A stretch of DNA of 36,209 nucleotides from NCBI GenBank assembly GCA_964449985.1, contig CAYVCG010000013.1, positions 1 to 36,209 on the forward strand. The letters run 5' to 3'. Below the pieces are notes generated by a model. That model did no database searches, was not told the origin of the DNA, and was given only the letters and a program-made list of their open reading frames with translations. The position numbers and the translations under genes were made by a program. Positions 24,778 to 33,214 of this stretch are shown here, piece after piece. Numbering within the stretch: position 1 is the first letter of the stretch; each line of letters opens with the position of its first letter. Source of the stretch: CAYVCG01 sp964449985 (GTDB taxonomy: Bacteria > Bacillota > Clostridia > Lachnospirales > WRAX01).

Positions 24778-26181
24778 ATGAAGCTTTATAATACGCTGAC
24801 AAGGAAAAAAGAGGACTTTGTTACGCTTGAACCGAACAAGGTCAAGATGTATGTTTGCGGACCAACTGTTTATAACTATATCCATATAGGAAACGCAAGA
24901 CCGTTTGTCATTTTTGACGCTGTCAGAAGATACCTTGAATATAAAGGTTATGAAGTCAATTTTGTTCAAAACTTTACAGACGTTGACGACAAGATTATAA
25001 ACCGCGCCAATGAAGAAAACTCCGACATGCAGACGGTTTCCAACAAATATATTGAAGAATTTTTTAAGGATTCTGAAGGGTTAAATATTAAAAAAGCTGT
25101 GGCTCATCCGAGAGTTACAGACGAGATTCCTGAAATTATTGAAATGATAAAAACACTAATCGAAAAAGGTTATGCCTATGAAGTGGACGGGACTGTGTAT
25201 TTTGAAACAGAATCGTTTGCTGAATACGGAAAGCTTTCCGGCAAGAATACCGATGACCTCCAATCTGGCGCAAGGGTTGCTGTTGAAGAGAAAAAACGCA
25301 GCCCGGCAGACTTTGTTTTGTGGAAGCCTGCAAAGCCAAAAGAACCGAAATGGCAATCACCATGGGGAGAAGGTCGTCCGGGATGGCATATAGAATGTTC
25401 CGTTATGGCAAAGAAGTATTTGGGTGATACTATTGATATACACGCAGGTGGAGAAGATTTGATTTTTCCTCATCATGAAAACGAAGTCGCCCAAAGCGAA
25501 TGCGCCAACGGCAAACCTTTTGCAAAATATTGGCTTCATAACGGCATGATAAACGTGGATAACAAAAAGATGTCTAAATCCACAGGCAATTTCTTTACCG
25601 TTCGTGACATAGTTGCAAAATATCATTATGATGTTATCCGCTTTTTCATATTAAGCGGTCATTATCGTATGCCGCTTAATTTCAGCGATGAGCTTTTAAA
25701 GGCAGCAGAAAACGCACTTGGAAGAATTAGAAACTGCTGTAGTGAGCTTAAATTTATTATAGAAAAATCTGCTATAACGGATTTGACCGAGGAGGAATCA
25801 ACTCTTCTTCCAAAAGCCGATTCCTTTAGATTAAGCTTTGAAGAAAGCATGGATGACGATTTTAATACCGCGAACGCTGTAACTGCAATATTCGAGTTTG
25901 TATCGTTTGCAAATTCCTGCAAAAGCGGCGGAAATACTTCAAAGGCTTTTGCTAAAATTTTATTTGACGGCATACAGTCCTTGTGTGATATAATGGGTAT
26001 TAAAACAGAAGCCTCAATGGATAAAATCGACGTTTCTGAGATAGAAGAGCTTATCGCAAAAAGAGATATAGCCAGAAAAGAAAAGAACTGGGCTTTGTCT
26101 GATCAAATAAGGGATGAGCTTAAAGCAAAAGGGATTTCTATAAAAGATACGTCTGATGGAGTTAAATGGTCTATACTATGA
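24778..26181 (+). CDS. cysS: cysteinyl-tRNA synthetase
   Basis: The product is 467 aa, typical for the family. Class I signatures are PTVYNYIHIGNARPF (HIGH motif) and KMSKSTGN (264-271). Zinc ligands include the Cys of CGPTVYN, Cys in WHIECSVMA and the HAGGEDLIFPHHENE block. It charges tRNA-Cys. Its stop overlaps the mrnC start as ATGA, so translation is coupled. Confidence 0.96.
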   Translation: MKLYNTLTRKKEDFVTLEPNKVKMYVCGPTVYNYIHIGNARPFVIFDAVRRYLEYKGYEVNFVQNFTDVDDKIINRANEENSDMQTVSNKYIEEFFKDSEGLNIKKAVAHPRVTDEIPEIIEMIKTLIEKGYAYEVDGTVYFETESFAEYGKLSGKNTDDLQSGARVAVEEKKRSPADFVLWKPAKPKEPKWQSPWGEGRPGWHIECSVMAKKYLGDTIDIHAGGEDLIFPHHENEVAQSECANGKPFAKYWLHNGMINVDNKKMSKSTGNFFTVRDIVAKYHYDVIRFFILSGHYRMPLNFSDELLKAAENALGRIRNCCSELKFIIEKSAITDLTEEESTLLPKADSFRLSFEESMDDDFNTANAVTAIFEFVSFANSCKSGGNTSKAFAKILFDGIQSLCDIMGIKTEASMDKIDVSEIEELIAKRDIARKEKNWALSDQIRDELKAKGISIKDTSDGVKWSIL

Positions 26182-26597
26182 ATGAAGCAGGATTGTTGAA
26201 AAAAACATCTGATTTTATAAAAGAGGGGAAGGCGGATGAATATTCCCCTCTTAATCTTGCATATATCGGAGATGCAGTTTTCGAGCTGCTTGTCAGAAGC
26301 GATCTAATGTCTGGTGGGGTTAGACCCGTTAATGAGCTTAACAAGAATGCATCAGAGCTTGTTAATGCCCGTTCCCAGGCGCTTATGTATCATCGCGTTA
26401 AGGACAAGCTTTCCGAAGACGAGCTTTCCGCATTAAGGCGCGGGAGAAATGCAAAATCCTGCGCACATGCAAAAAACGCGTCTGTTTCAGATTACCGTCA
26501 TGCCACAGGATTGGAAGCCCTTTTCGGTTATTTATATTTGAAGGGCGAAATTGATAGAATAGTTGAGTTGTTTAAGATTTGTATAGATAAGGAATGA
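26178..26597 (+). CDS. mrnC: Mini-ribonuclease III
   Basis: The product is 139 aa, an RNase III domain without the double-stranded RNA-binding domain. The catalytic region is LAYIGDAVFELLVR, and the second acidic helix is near TGLEALFGYLYL. The KNASELVNARSQ and AHAKNAS segments are family-typical. It processes the 23S rRNA precursor ends. I prefer the ATG overlapping the cysS stop (ATGA) to an in-frame ATG 12 nt upstream. The rlmB start overlaps its stop. Confidence 0.93.
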   Translation: MNEAGLLKKTSDFIKEGKADEYSPLNLAYIGDAVFELLVRSDLMSGGVRPVNELNKNASELVNARSQALMYHRVKDKLSEDELSALRRGRNAKSCAHAKNASVSDYRHATGLEALFGYLYLKGEIDRIVELFKICIDKE

Positions 26598-27718
26598 TTT
26601 ATTTGAAGCAAGAGCGCAAAGGCGGTTATACGAAAACAAATAAACGCAGTTCGGGGTTTAACAAAGAATCAAAGGATTCTTTCAAAAAGCAATATGAAAA
26701 AGATGCAAAAGGCTCGTATTCAAAACCATATGAGAGGGATGAAAAACGCCCTTATTCAAAGCCATATGCAAAGGATGAGAAACGCCCTTTTTCAAAGCCA
26801 TTTTCAAAGGATGAGAAACGCCCTTATTCNNNNNNNNNNNNNNNNNNNNNNNNNNNNNNNNNNNNNNNNNNNNNNNNNNNNNNNNNNNNNNNNNNNNNNN
26901 NNNNNNNNNNNNNNNNNNNNNNNNNNNNNGTAACGCCCGAAACCGAAGAATCCGAAATCTTTCAACTTGAGGGCAGAAATGCAGTTTTGGAAGCGCTAAA
27001 AGGCGACAGACCAATTGACTGCCTGCTTGTTAAAAAGGGCGAAAGCGAAGGCACTATAAAGGTGATTATTGCCTTGGCCAAGGAAAAAGGCGTTGTTATT
27101 AAAGAAATGGTCAAAGAAAAAATGGACGAGATAAGCAACACCGGGAAACACCAAGGTGTGATCGCTTATTGTGCTGCCCATGAATATGCCGGAATAGATG
27201 ATTGCTTCAAGCTGGCAGAGGAAAAAAATGAGAATCCGTTTATCATCGTTTTAGACGGTATAACAGACCCGCATAACCTTGGCGCCATTATAAGAACTGC
27301 CAACGCCGTTGGTGTTCATGGCGTTATTATACCAAAACGCCGTTCTGTCGGTCTTACGGCAGTTGTCGGCAAAACGTCTGCCGGGGCGATTCAATATGTT
27401 CCGGTGGCAAGAGTTGTTAACATAAAGAACTGTATTGATGATTTAAAAAAGAAAGGTGTTTGGGTTGCTTGTTCTGATATGGATGGCGAAAGCCTTTATG
27501 AAGCTAATAGCAAGCTGCTTGACGGCCCACTGGCAATAGTTATCGGAAACGAAGGCAGCGGAGTTTCCCGCCTTATTCGGGAAAGTTGTGACTTTACTGT
27601 CAGTATACCTATGCTTGGTGAAATCGGTTCTCTAAATGCTTCCGTCGCGGCGTCTGTTTTGATGTATGAGGTTTTGCGCAGACGGCTTGCTAAAGCGGAG
27701 CAACCTCCGATCGTTTAA
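26594..27718 (+). CDS. rlmB: 23S rRNA 2'-O-methyltransferase RlmB with repeat tail, interrupted by gap
   Basis: This is a SpoU-class (SPOUT) enzyme. After the gap come the substrate-binding domain (FQLEGRNAVLEALKG) and the catalytic domain with motif 1 DPHNLGAIIRTA, motif 2 VIGNEGSGVS and motif 3 IPMLGEIGSLNASVAASV. It methylates a guanosine in 23S rRNA. The N-terminal extension is unusual: it is basic, with 12-aa repeats like KPYAKDEKRPFS (36-bp units at 26687-26829) running into the 100-N gap. The start overlaps mrnC (ATGA); a TTG at 26603 has better spacing to AAGGA. The true length and frame across the gap are unknown, although both sides agree with the nominal gap. Confidence 0.9.
   Translation: MIYLKQERKGGYTKTNKRSSGFNKESKDSFKKQYEKDAKGSYSKPYERDEKRPYSKPYAKDEKRPFSKPFSKDEKRPYXXXXXXXXXXXXXXXXXXXXXXXXXXXXXXXXXXVTPETEESEIFQLEGRNAVLEALKGDRPIDCLLVKKGESEGTIKVIIALAKEKGVVIKEMVKEKMDEISNTGKHQGVIAYCAAHEYAGIDDCFKLAEEKNENPFIIVLDGITDPHNLGAIIRTANAVGVHGVIIPKRRSVGLTAVVGKTSAGAIQYVPVARVVNIKNCIDDLKKKGVWVACSDMDGESLYEANSKLLDGPLAIVIGNEGSGVSRLIRESCDFTVSIPMLGEIGSLNASVAASVLMYEVLRRRLAKAEQPPIV
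26687..26829 (+). repeat. 36-bp tandem repeat in rlmB, cut by the assembly gap
   Basis: Four consecutive 36-nt units (26687-26722 degenerate, 26723-26758, 26759-26794, 26795-26829 cut) encode KQYEKDAKGSYS, KPYERDEKRPYS, KPYAKDEKRPFS and KPFSKDEKRPY. The last three are nearly identical in DNA. More units probably lie in the gap, so this is a likely variable-number repeat. Confidence 0.85.
26830..26929. other. assembly gap (100 N)
   Basis: A scaffold gap sits inside the rlmB tandem repeat. The true size is unknown, and repeat collapse is the likely cause. Confidence 0.97.
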
Positions 27719-27745
27719 AACAGCATTCCGGGCAGGTGGTTTATT

Positions 27746-28270
27746 ATGAAAAAAACGCAGTCCTATCTACTTGTTGACGGATATAACATTATATATGCAT
27801 GGGAAGAACTTCAAAAAATATCGGAAACCTCGCTAGAAGCCGCCAGAGACAAGCTTGTGGAGATACTTTCTAATTGCAGCGCAGTTGGAAAGGAAAAAGT
27901 TATTATCGTTTTTGACGCACATTTGGTCAAAGGCGGTATTGGTTCCGTTATCAAGCATAATAACATCAAGATTATTTATACTAAAGAGGCACAAACTGCT
28001 GACAGCTATATAGAAGCGGCGACCGCTCTAATGTCAAAGGAATACAATGTACGCGTAGCAACGTCGGATGGGCTTGAGCAATTAATAATTCTAAGCCATG
28101 GCGCATACCGCATTTCTGCGCATGAGCTTTTGGTGGAGGTTAAAGACGCTCAGGCCATGATTAAAGAAAAGATAGATTCCATTAGACCCGTTAAAAAAAA
28201 TGAGCTCATTTCGAATCTGGATAAAGAAACAGCAGAATGGATGGAGCAGATGCGGCTTGGAAAGAATTAG
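27746..28270 (+). CDS. yacP: NYN-domain ribonuclease YacP/Rae1
   Basis: The product is 174 aa. The NYN (PIN-like) fold shows YLLVDGYNIIYAW with the first Asp, VIIVFDAH with the second, and VRVATSDGLEQ with the third. In Bacillus, Rae1 is a ribosome-associated endonuclease. It sits between rlmB and sigH as in many Firmicutes. GGCAGGTGG precedes the ATG. Confidence 0.92.
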   Translation: MKKTQSYLLVDGYNIIYAWEELQKISETSLEAARDKLVEILSNCSAVGKEKVIIVFDAHLVKGGIGSVIKHNNIKIIYTKEAQTADSYIEAATALMSKEYNVRVATSDGLEQLIILSHGAYRISAHELLVEVKDAQAMIKEKIDSIRPVKKNELISNLDKETAEWMEQMRLGKN

Positions 28271-28297
28271 TCTTAAACTAGAGGATGTGGTGCAACG

Positions 28298-28939
28298 TTG
28301 TCTGTATGGGAAAACTACTTTTTTGATAAATATGCTGATATGGAAGACGAAGATGTTATAAGCCTTATACATAACGGCGACATTAACGCACAAGATTATC
28401 TAATAAACAAATACAGAAACCTTGTCCGCATAAAATCAAGGGCTTATTTTATAATAGGCGCGGATAAGGAAGATATAATTCAAGAAGGAATGCTGGGGCT
28501 TTATAAAGCCATACGCGATTTCAAGCGAGACAAGCAGTCGAGATTCTATTCATTCGCGGAGCTTTGCATAACAAGGCAAATAATAACCGCTATAAAAACA
28601 GCCACGCGGCAAAAACACTTGCCGCTTAATACGTATATATCCTTAAATAAGCCGGTCGATGATGAAGAAATGCTTAAAAGCTATATAGATCTTTTGGTTG
28701 AAACGAGCATATCAAGCCCGGAAGACATTCTTATAAGCCAAGAGGAAAAAAGCTGTATTGAGAAACATATATCGGAAAGCCTGAGCGAACTTGAATGCAA
28801 GGTTTTGCATCTATATATGCAAGGCAATACATACGTTCAAATAGCCAACATAACCGATAAAAATGAAAAATCGATTGACAATGCGATACAAAGGATACGC
28901 CGTAAGGTTGATAAAATTATACAAAAAGTTATTAAGTAA
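28298..28939 (+). CDS. sigH: RNA polymerase sigma factor SigH
   Basis: The product is 213 aa (Bacillus about 218). The region 2 block is YLINKYRNLVRIKSRAYF...ADKEDIIQEGMLGLYKAIRDF, followed by FAELCITRQIITAIKTATRQKH; region 4 is ELECKVLHLYMQGNTYVQIA...KSIDNAIQRIRRK. It drives entry into sporulation and stationary-phase genes. The start is a TTG after GAGGATGTGG, which is a loose ribosome binding site. Position after yacP is conserved in Firmicutes. guaB follows after 24 nt and may be read through. Confidence 0.94.
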   Translation: MSVWENYFFDKYADMEDEDVISLIHNGDINAQDYLINKYRNLVRIKSRAYFIIGADKEDIIQEGMLGLYKAIRDFKRDKQSRFYSFAELCITRQIITAIKTATRQKHLPLNTYISLNKPVDDEEMLKSYIDLLVETSISSPEDILISQEEKSCIEKHISESLSELECKVLHLYMQGNTYVQIANITDKNEKSIDNAIQRIRRKVDKIIQKVIK

Positions 28940-28963
28940 TTAAAAACAGGGAGTGGTTGAAAA

Positions 28964-30418
28964 ATGCATAAACTAGTAAAGGAAGGCCTGACATTCGATG
29001 ATGTGCTGCTTATACCGGCTAAATCCGATGTATTGCCGAAAAACGTTGACCTTTCAACTAATTTGACTAAAACTATAAAATTGAATGTACCTATCATGAG
29101 TGCCGCTATGGACACTGTAACAGAAGCAAGAATGGCTATAGCCATAGCAAGGCAGGGTGGCATGGGCATTATTCATAAAAACATGTCCATCGAAAAACAA
29201 GCCACAGAGGTTGACAAAGTAAAGCGTTCAGAGCATGGGGTTATATCAGACCCGTTTTTCCTTTCCGCAAACCATTATGTTTATGAGGCTAATGCCCTTA
29301 TGGCAAAATATCATATTTCCGGCGTTCCTATAACCGAAAACGGCAAGCTTGTGGGCATCATAACGAACAGAGATTTGCGTTTTGAAACTGACCACAATAA
29401 GAAGATTTTCGAAGTTATGACAAAGGAAGGCCTTGTTACGGCTCCCGAAGGAACCACGCTTGAAGAAGCAAAGCAGATCTTGCTTAAAAACAAAGTGGAA
29501 AAACTCCCTATAGTTGATAGCAAAAACATTCTTAAAGGTCTTATCACAATAAAAGATATTGAAAAAGCAATAAAATATCCAAACTCTGCAAAAGACAAAA
29601 GCGGCAGGCTTGTTGTCGGTGCAGCGGTTGGTGCAACAAAAGACTTTTTGGACAGGGTTGCGGCTTTGGTTGACAATAAGGTTGATGTAGTTGTATTTGA
29701 TACGGCTCACGGCCATAATGTTGAGGTCATAAATGCCGTTAAGCTTACTAAATCAAAATATCCTGATCTTCAAGTAATCGCAGGCAATGTTGCTACAGGC
29801 GAAGCAACAATTGACTTAATAGAAGCAGGCGCTGATTGTATTAAAGTTGGTATTGGCCCAGGATCTATTTGTACTACAAGGGTTATCGCTGGTATCGGAG
29901 TTCCTCAGTTTACAGCGATTTATGACTGTGCTGAGGCTGCAAAACCATATGGTATACCAATTATCGCAGACGGCGGAATAAAATTCTCAGGTGATATTAC
30001 AAAGGCTATAGCAGCTGGAGCAAATGTTTGCATGATGGGCAGCATTTTTGCAGGATGCGAAGAAAGCCCCGGTAATACTGAATTGTTCCAAGGCCGTAAG
30101 TATAAGGTGTATCGTGGTATGGGATCTTTGGCCGCTATGGCTGACGGCAGCAAAGACCGTTATTTCCAGGAAGATGCAAAGAAATTCGTTCCAGAAGGCG
30201 TTGAAGGACGTATTGCTTATAAAGGGTTGGTTGCAGACGAAGTGTTCCAGCTTTTGGGCGGTTTGCGTTCCGGCATGGGATATTGCGGAGCATCCAGCAT
30301 AGAGTATTTAAAAGAAAACGGCAGATTTATTAAAATAACCTCCGCCGGTCTTAGAGAAAGCCATCCGCATGACATACAAATAACGAAAGAATCCCCGAAC
30401 TACAGTGTTGAGCATTAA
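28964..30418 (+). CDS. guaB: inosine-5'-monophosphate dehydrogenase
   Basis: The product is 484 aa. The TIM barrel is interrupted by two CBS domains (about residues 95-205, e.g. ISGVPITENGKLVGIITNRDLRF). The active-site loop GIGPGSICTTR carries catalytic Cys303, and the flap region YRGMGSLAAM...RYF is intact. It oxidises IMP to XMP with NAD+, the first committed GMP step. AGGGAGTGG precedes the ATG. guaA lies downstream beyond one inserted TraX-family gene. Confidence 0.97.
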   Translation: MHKLVKEGLTFDDVLLIPAKSDVLPKNVDLSTNLTKTIKLNVPIMSAAMDTVTEARMAIAIARQGGMGIIHKNMSIEKQATEVDKVKRSEHGVISDPFFLSANHYVYEANALMAKYHISGVPITENGKLVGIITNRDLRFETDHNKKIFEVMTKEGLVTAPEGTTLEEAKQILLKNKVEKLPIVDSKNILKGLITIKDIEKAIKYPNSAKDKSGRLVVGAAVGATKDFLDRVAALVDNKVDVVVFDTAHGHNVEVINAVKLTKSKYPDLQVIAGNVATGEATIDLIEAGADCIKVGIGPGSICTTRVIAGIGVPQFTAIYDCAEAAKPYGIPIIADGGIKFSGDITKAIAAGANVCMMGSIFAGCEESPGNTELFQGRKYKVYRGMGSLAAMADGSKDRYFQEDAKKFVPEGVEGRIAYKGLVADEVFQLLGGLRSGMGYCGASSIEYLKENGRFIKITSAGLRESHPHDIQITKESPNYSVEH

Positions 30419-30430
30419 AGGGGAGCAGAT

Positions 30431-31126
30431 ATGAATTATAAAGGCATTTCGGCTTTTTGGCTGAAAATGATCGCGATAATCGGCATGACGCTTCAGCATA
30501 CCGCCATAGTTTTTAACGCCCAGCTTCCGTTTGGCGTTAAAACTGTTATGTATCTTGCGGGAGGGTTGACGTTTCCGATTATGGCGTTTCTTCTTGTGGA
30601 GGGTTATCGCAAAACTTCAAATCTGGGGCGTTATTTGCTTAGGTTGCTTATATTCGCTGTTATTGCTCAGATTCCGTTTATGCTCGCATTTAATACGAAT
30701 GCTTTAAACATAATGTTTACGCTCTTGCTGGGCCTGATTTTATTATGGCTATACGATTCTATGAACGACAAGTTTGTGTTCTTGGCGCTCTTTTTGCTAG
30801 TAAATATATTCACTATGAACTTTGACTGGGGCCTAATCGGATTACCTTTAGTTGTCGCTTTTGGAACAATAAAACACCCGCATAACCGAATCATTCTTCC
30901 GATTTCGTTAATGGTTATTCTAGAGGAGATTTATTTATTGGCTTTTGTCTCTTTTAGCGAGGCTTCATGCTTTTATGCGTTCTTTTATGCCGGGTGTTTA
31001 TGCGTTATTCCGTTGCTTTTGATGTATTCCGGAAGGAAGGGCAAAAGCGTCAAATATTTGTTTTATGTATTTTATCCCGCGCATTTGATATTATTATTTG
31101 TTTTGCGATATTTGTTGTTTAAATAA
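30431..31126 (+). CDS. TraX-family membrane protein
   Basis: The product is 231 aa with about seven to eight hydrophobic helices. Features of the TraX/acyltransferase-like family are FWLKMIAIIGMTLQHTA (with the membrane-edge His) near the start, FPIMAFLLVEGYRKT, the TMNFDWGLIGLP loop and the C-terminal FYPAHLILLFVLRY. TraX acetylates F-pilin in plasmids; chromosomal Firmicutes homologues have unknown substrates. It begins 13 nt after guaB with AAGGGGAG, and guaA follows 31 nt after its stop, so it sits within the purine unit. Confidence 0.88.
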   Translation: MNYKGISAFWLKMIAIIGMTLQHTAIVFNAQLPFGVKTVMYLAGGLTFPIMAFLLVEGYRKTSNLGRYLLRLLIFAVIAQIPFMLAFNTNALNIMFTLLLGLILLWLYDSMNDKFVFLALFLLVNIFTMNFDWGLIGLPLVVAFGTIKHPHNRIILPISLMVILEEIYLLAFVSFSEASCFYAFFYAGCLCVIPLLLMYSGRKGKSVKYLFYVFYPAHLILLFVLRYLLFK

Positions 31127-31156
31127 CAATACAAATCATTTGGAGGGTATTCACCT

Positions 31157-32401
31157 ATGAATTATGAAATGATAGCAATTTTGGATTTTGGCGCGCAAAA
31201 CAGCCAGGCTGTTGCAAGGCATATAAGAGATTTAAACGTTTATTGCGAGGTTTATGCTTATGACAAGCCTTTGGAGCAAATAAAGGCTAAAAGCCCTAAA
31301 GGCTTTATTTTTATAGGCGGGGCTGAAAAATCACCTGAAGCTGAGGCCGGAGTAATGTCTCTTGGAGCACCTGTGTTGGATATGAGAGACGTTGCTTCTA
31401 ATGACGGATTATCAGATTTCCTTTTTAAGACGTGCGGCTGCAAAGGCGATTGGAATATGAGCAATTTTGCAGATTATATGGTAGAAAAGATCAAAGAACA
31501 GGTAGGAGACAAAAAGGTTTTGTGCGCCTTATCCGGCGGTGTTGATTCTTCTGTTTCGGCTTGCCTTGTTCATAAAGCGATTGGTAAAAACCTAACATGT
31601 ATTTTTGTTGATCACGGTCTTATGCGCTTAAACGAAGGCGATGAAGTCGTTGAAGTCTTCCGCAACACGTTTGATATGAATCTTATTAGAGTCGATGCGC
31701 AAGACAGATTTTTAAATAAACTTAAAGAAGTTATTGACCCTGAGAAAAAACGCAAAATTATCGGCGAAGAATTCATAAGAGTTTTCGAAGAAGAGGCAAA
31801 GAAAATTGGTTCTGTCGACTTTTTGTGTCAGGGAACAATTTATCCTGATATTATTGAAAGCGGAACAAAGAACGCTGCTGTTGTAAAAAGCCACCATAAC
31901 GTTGGTGGCCTGCCTGACGTTATTGATTTTAAAGAGATCATCGAACCGCTTAAAGACCTGTTTAAAGACGAGGTTCGTGCCGTTGGCAGAGCTCTTGGCA
32001 TACCGGAAAAGCTTATTAGCCGCCAACCCTTCCCCGGCCCCGGCCTCGGTATACGTGTTATCGGCGAAATAACAAAGGAAAAGCTCGATATTCTACGTGA
32101 GACAGATTTTGTTTTCCGAGATGAAATCGCAAAGGCAGGGCTTGACAAATCCATTTGGCAGTATTTTACCGTACTTACTGGCATTCGTTCGGTTGGCGTT
32201 ACAAGCGACGAGCGTACATATAAATACACTGTTGCGTTGCGCGCTGTCAACAGCGTTGATGCCATGAGCGCTGACTGGGCAAAAATCCCCTTTGATATCC
32301 TTGAAAAAATCTGCGAAAGAATGGTTAAAGACGTGCCTCAGATAAACCGGATTGTTTATGATATTACGCCAAAACCTCCGGCTACTATAGAGTGGGAGTA
32401 G
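31157..32401 (+). CDS. guaA: GMP synthetase with truncated glutaminase domain
   Basis: The product is 414 aa, whereas usual GuaA is about 510. The ATP pyrophosphatase domain is complete: P-loop SGGVDSS (126-132), FVDHGL, QGTIYPDIIESG. The C-terminal dimerisation domain is too (RQPFPGPGLGIRVIGEIT, PPATIEWE). The N-terminal class I glutaminase keeps only about its first 75 residues (AILDFGAQNSQAVARHIRD, GFIFIGGAEKSP). Where GICYG should be, the sequence is LDMRDV, and then the linker FLFKTCGCKGDW begins at once, so the Cys and the His/Glu region are absent. The frame is clean with no frameshift. It should aminate XMP only with free ammonia or with a separate glutaminase. Confidence 0.93.
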   Translation: MNYEMIAILDFGAQNSQAVARHIRDLNVYCEVYAYDKPLEQIKAKSPKGFIFIGGAEKSPEAEAGVMSLGAPVLDMRDVASNDGLSDFLFKTCGCKGDWNMSNFADYMVEKIKEQVGDKKVLCALSGGVDSSVSACLVHKAIGKNLTCIFVDHGLMRLNEGDEVVEVFRNTFDMNLIRVDAQDRFLNKLKEVIDPEKKRKIIGEEFIRVFEEEAKKIGSVDFLCQGTIYPDIIESGTKNAAVVKSHHNVGGLPDVIDFKEIIEPLKDLFKDEVRAVGRALGIPEKLISRQPFPGPGLGIRVIGEITKEKLDILRETDFVFRDEIAKAGLDKSIWQYFTVLTGIRSVGVTSDERTYKYTVALRAVNSVDAMSADWAKIPFDILEKICERMVKDVPQINRIVYDITPKPPATIEWE

Positions 32402-32406
32402 ACAGT

Positions 32407-32454
32407 AAAAACCTCGAAGGCCTTGTAAATACAGGGTTTCCGAGGTTTTATTTT
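32407..32454. terminator. intrinsic terminator after guaA
   Basis: AAAACCTCG and CGAGGTTTT form the outer stem and CCTTGT/ACAGGG an inner one, followed by ATTTT. The A-rich upstream side means it may also stop transcripts from the opposite strand. Confidence 0.85.
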
Positions 32455-32498
32455 GGTTTTGAGTACAAATTTAGTGCAATGTTCCAATCTGTGGCTAT

Positions 32499-33127
32499 TT
32501 AATACTCATCATTTGTTTTCTTTAAGTGAAAAACAAACACACGGCGCAGTTCATTGTCATCATCAGGCTGAATGTTTTGATGCGTTTCTGTTAACTCGTA
32601 TACTCCAACAAAATGGTACTTATTGTTTCGTTTTTCAAATAGCAACAAAGATTTTTTATCTCTTTTATGATTGAGAACATCAATATTTAGGCTATACATA
32701 TTATTATCTAAACTATATTGATTTCCTTTTCTACCGATTCCTGTATATAGGCAGTAGTCATAAGTATTGTTAGGGTAAAAGTAATCTTTATATAGTCCGT
32801 CATCTTTAGTAAAAAGTAATATTACACCCTGCTGGCTAGACACTGCAATACCTTTTTGAGTATCTCCACCCAATAAATCGCTTATTTCTTGCCTGCTATT
32901 AAATTTTTGGTTGCAAATTAGCAAACCAACTGCTTTATTAAGTATAAATACAGTAATTATCCATTTAAGCTCTAGTTTTACGGCAAGTTGATTGATGGTT
33001 TAAAGCAGTCATCGTCATCACAGGTGAAAGGCCAATTCAATTTCCATTCAAAATATTCCTGGTTGGTTATTATATTAAAACTTAATTTCATTTTTGCTAA
33101 CAGAACTTTTTCAACAACAGTTTTCAT
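32499..33127 (-). pseudogene. decayed gene with SRA-like domain (HNH/type IV restriction type)
   Basis: Two overlapping minus-strand frames appear to be one broken gene. Frame 1 (33127-32978) starts ATG and encodes 49 aa, ending DDDDCFKPSINLP before a stop. Frame 2 is open from about 32998 and encodes, from a TTG without ribosome binding site at 32924, 141 aa. Frame 2 carries RQEISDLLGGDTQKGIAV, VILLFTKDDG, YCLYTGIGRKGNQ and KSLLLFEKRNNKYHFVGVYEL. This resembles the SRA-like sensor domain of ScoMcrA-type HNH endonucleases (modified-DNA recognition). No HNH domain follows, so it is a truncated remnant or a sequencing frameshift. The composition is AT-rich, unlike the core genes beside it. Confidence 0.55.
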
Positions 33128-33214
33128 ACATAATTCTTTTTAGTGGTCTGGGTTCTAAGCTCACATCAATCTAAAACAATTCATATATTTTGGGGCTAGT
33201 GTTGGCATCAGACC

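Noticed and set aside
26687..26829. CRISPR array
   Set aside because: The 36-bp units are directly adjacent without spacers and are in frame with rlmB, so they are a coding tandem repeat.
28940..28963. Guanine riboswitch upstream of guaB or guaA
   Set aside because: The spaces before guaB (24 nt) and guaA (30 nt) are too short.
31370..31470. Frameshift or stop explaining the short guaA
   Set aside because: The frame reads smoothly from the glutaminase stub to the CGCKGDW linker with no stop, and shifted frames do not recover a GICYG motif here.
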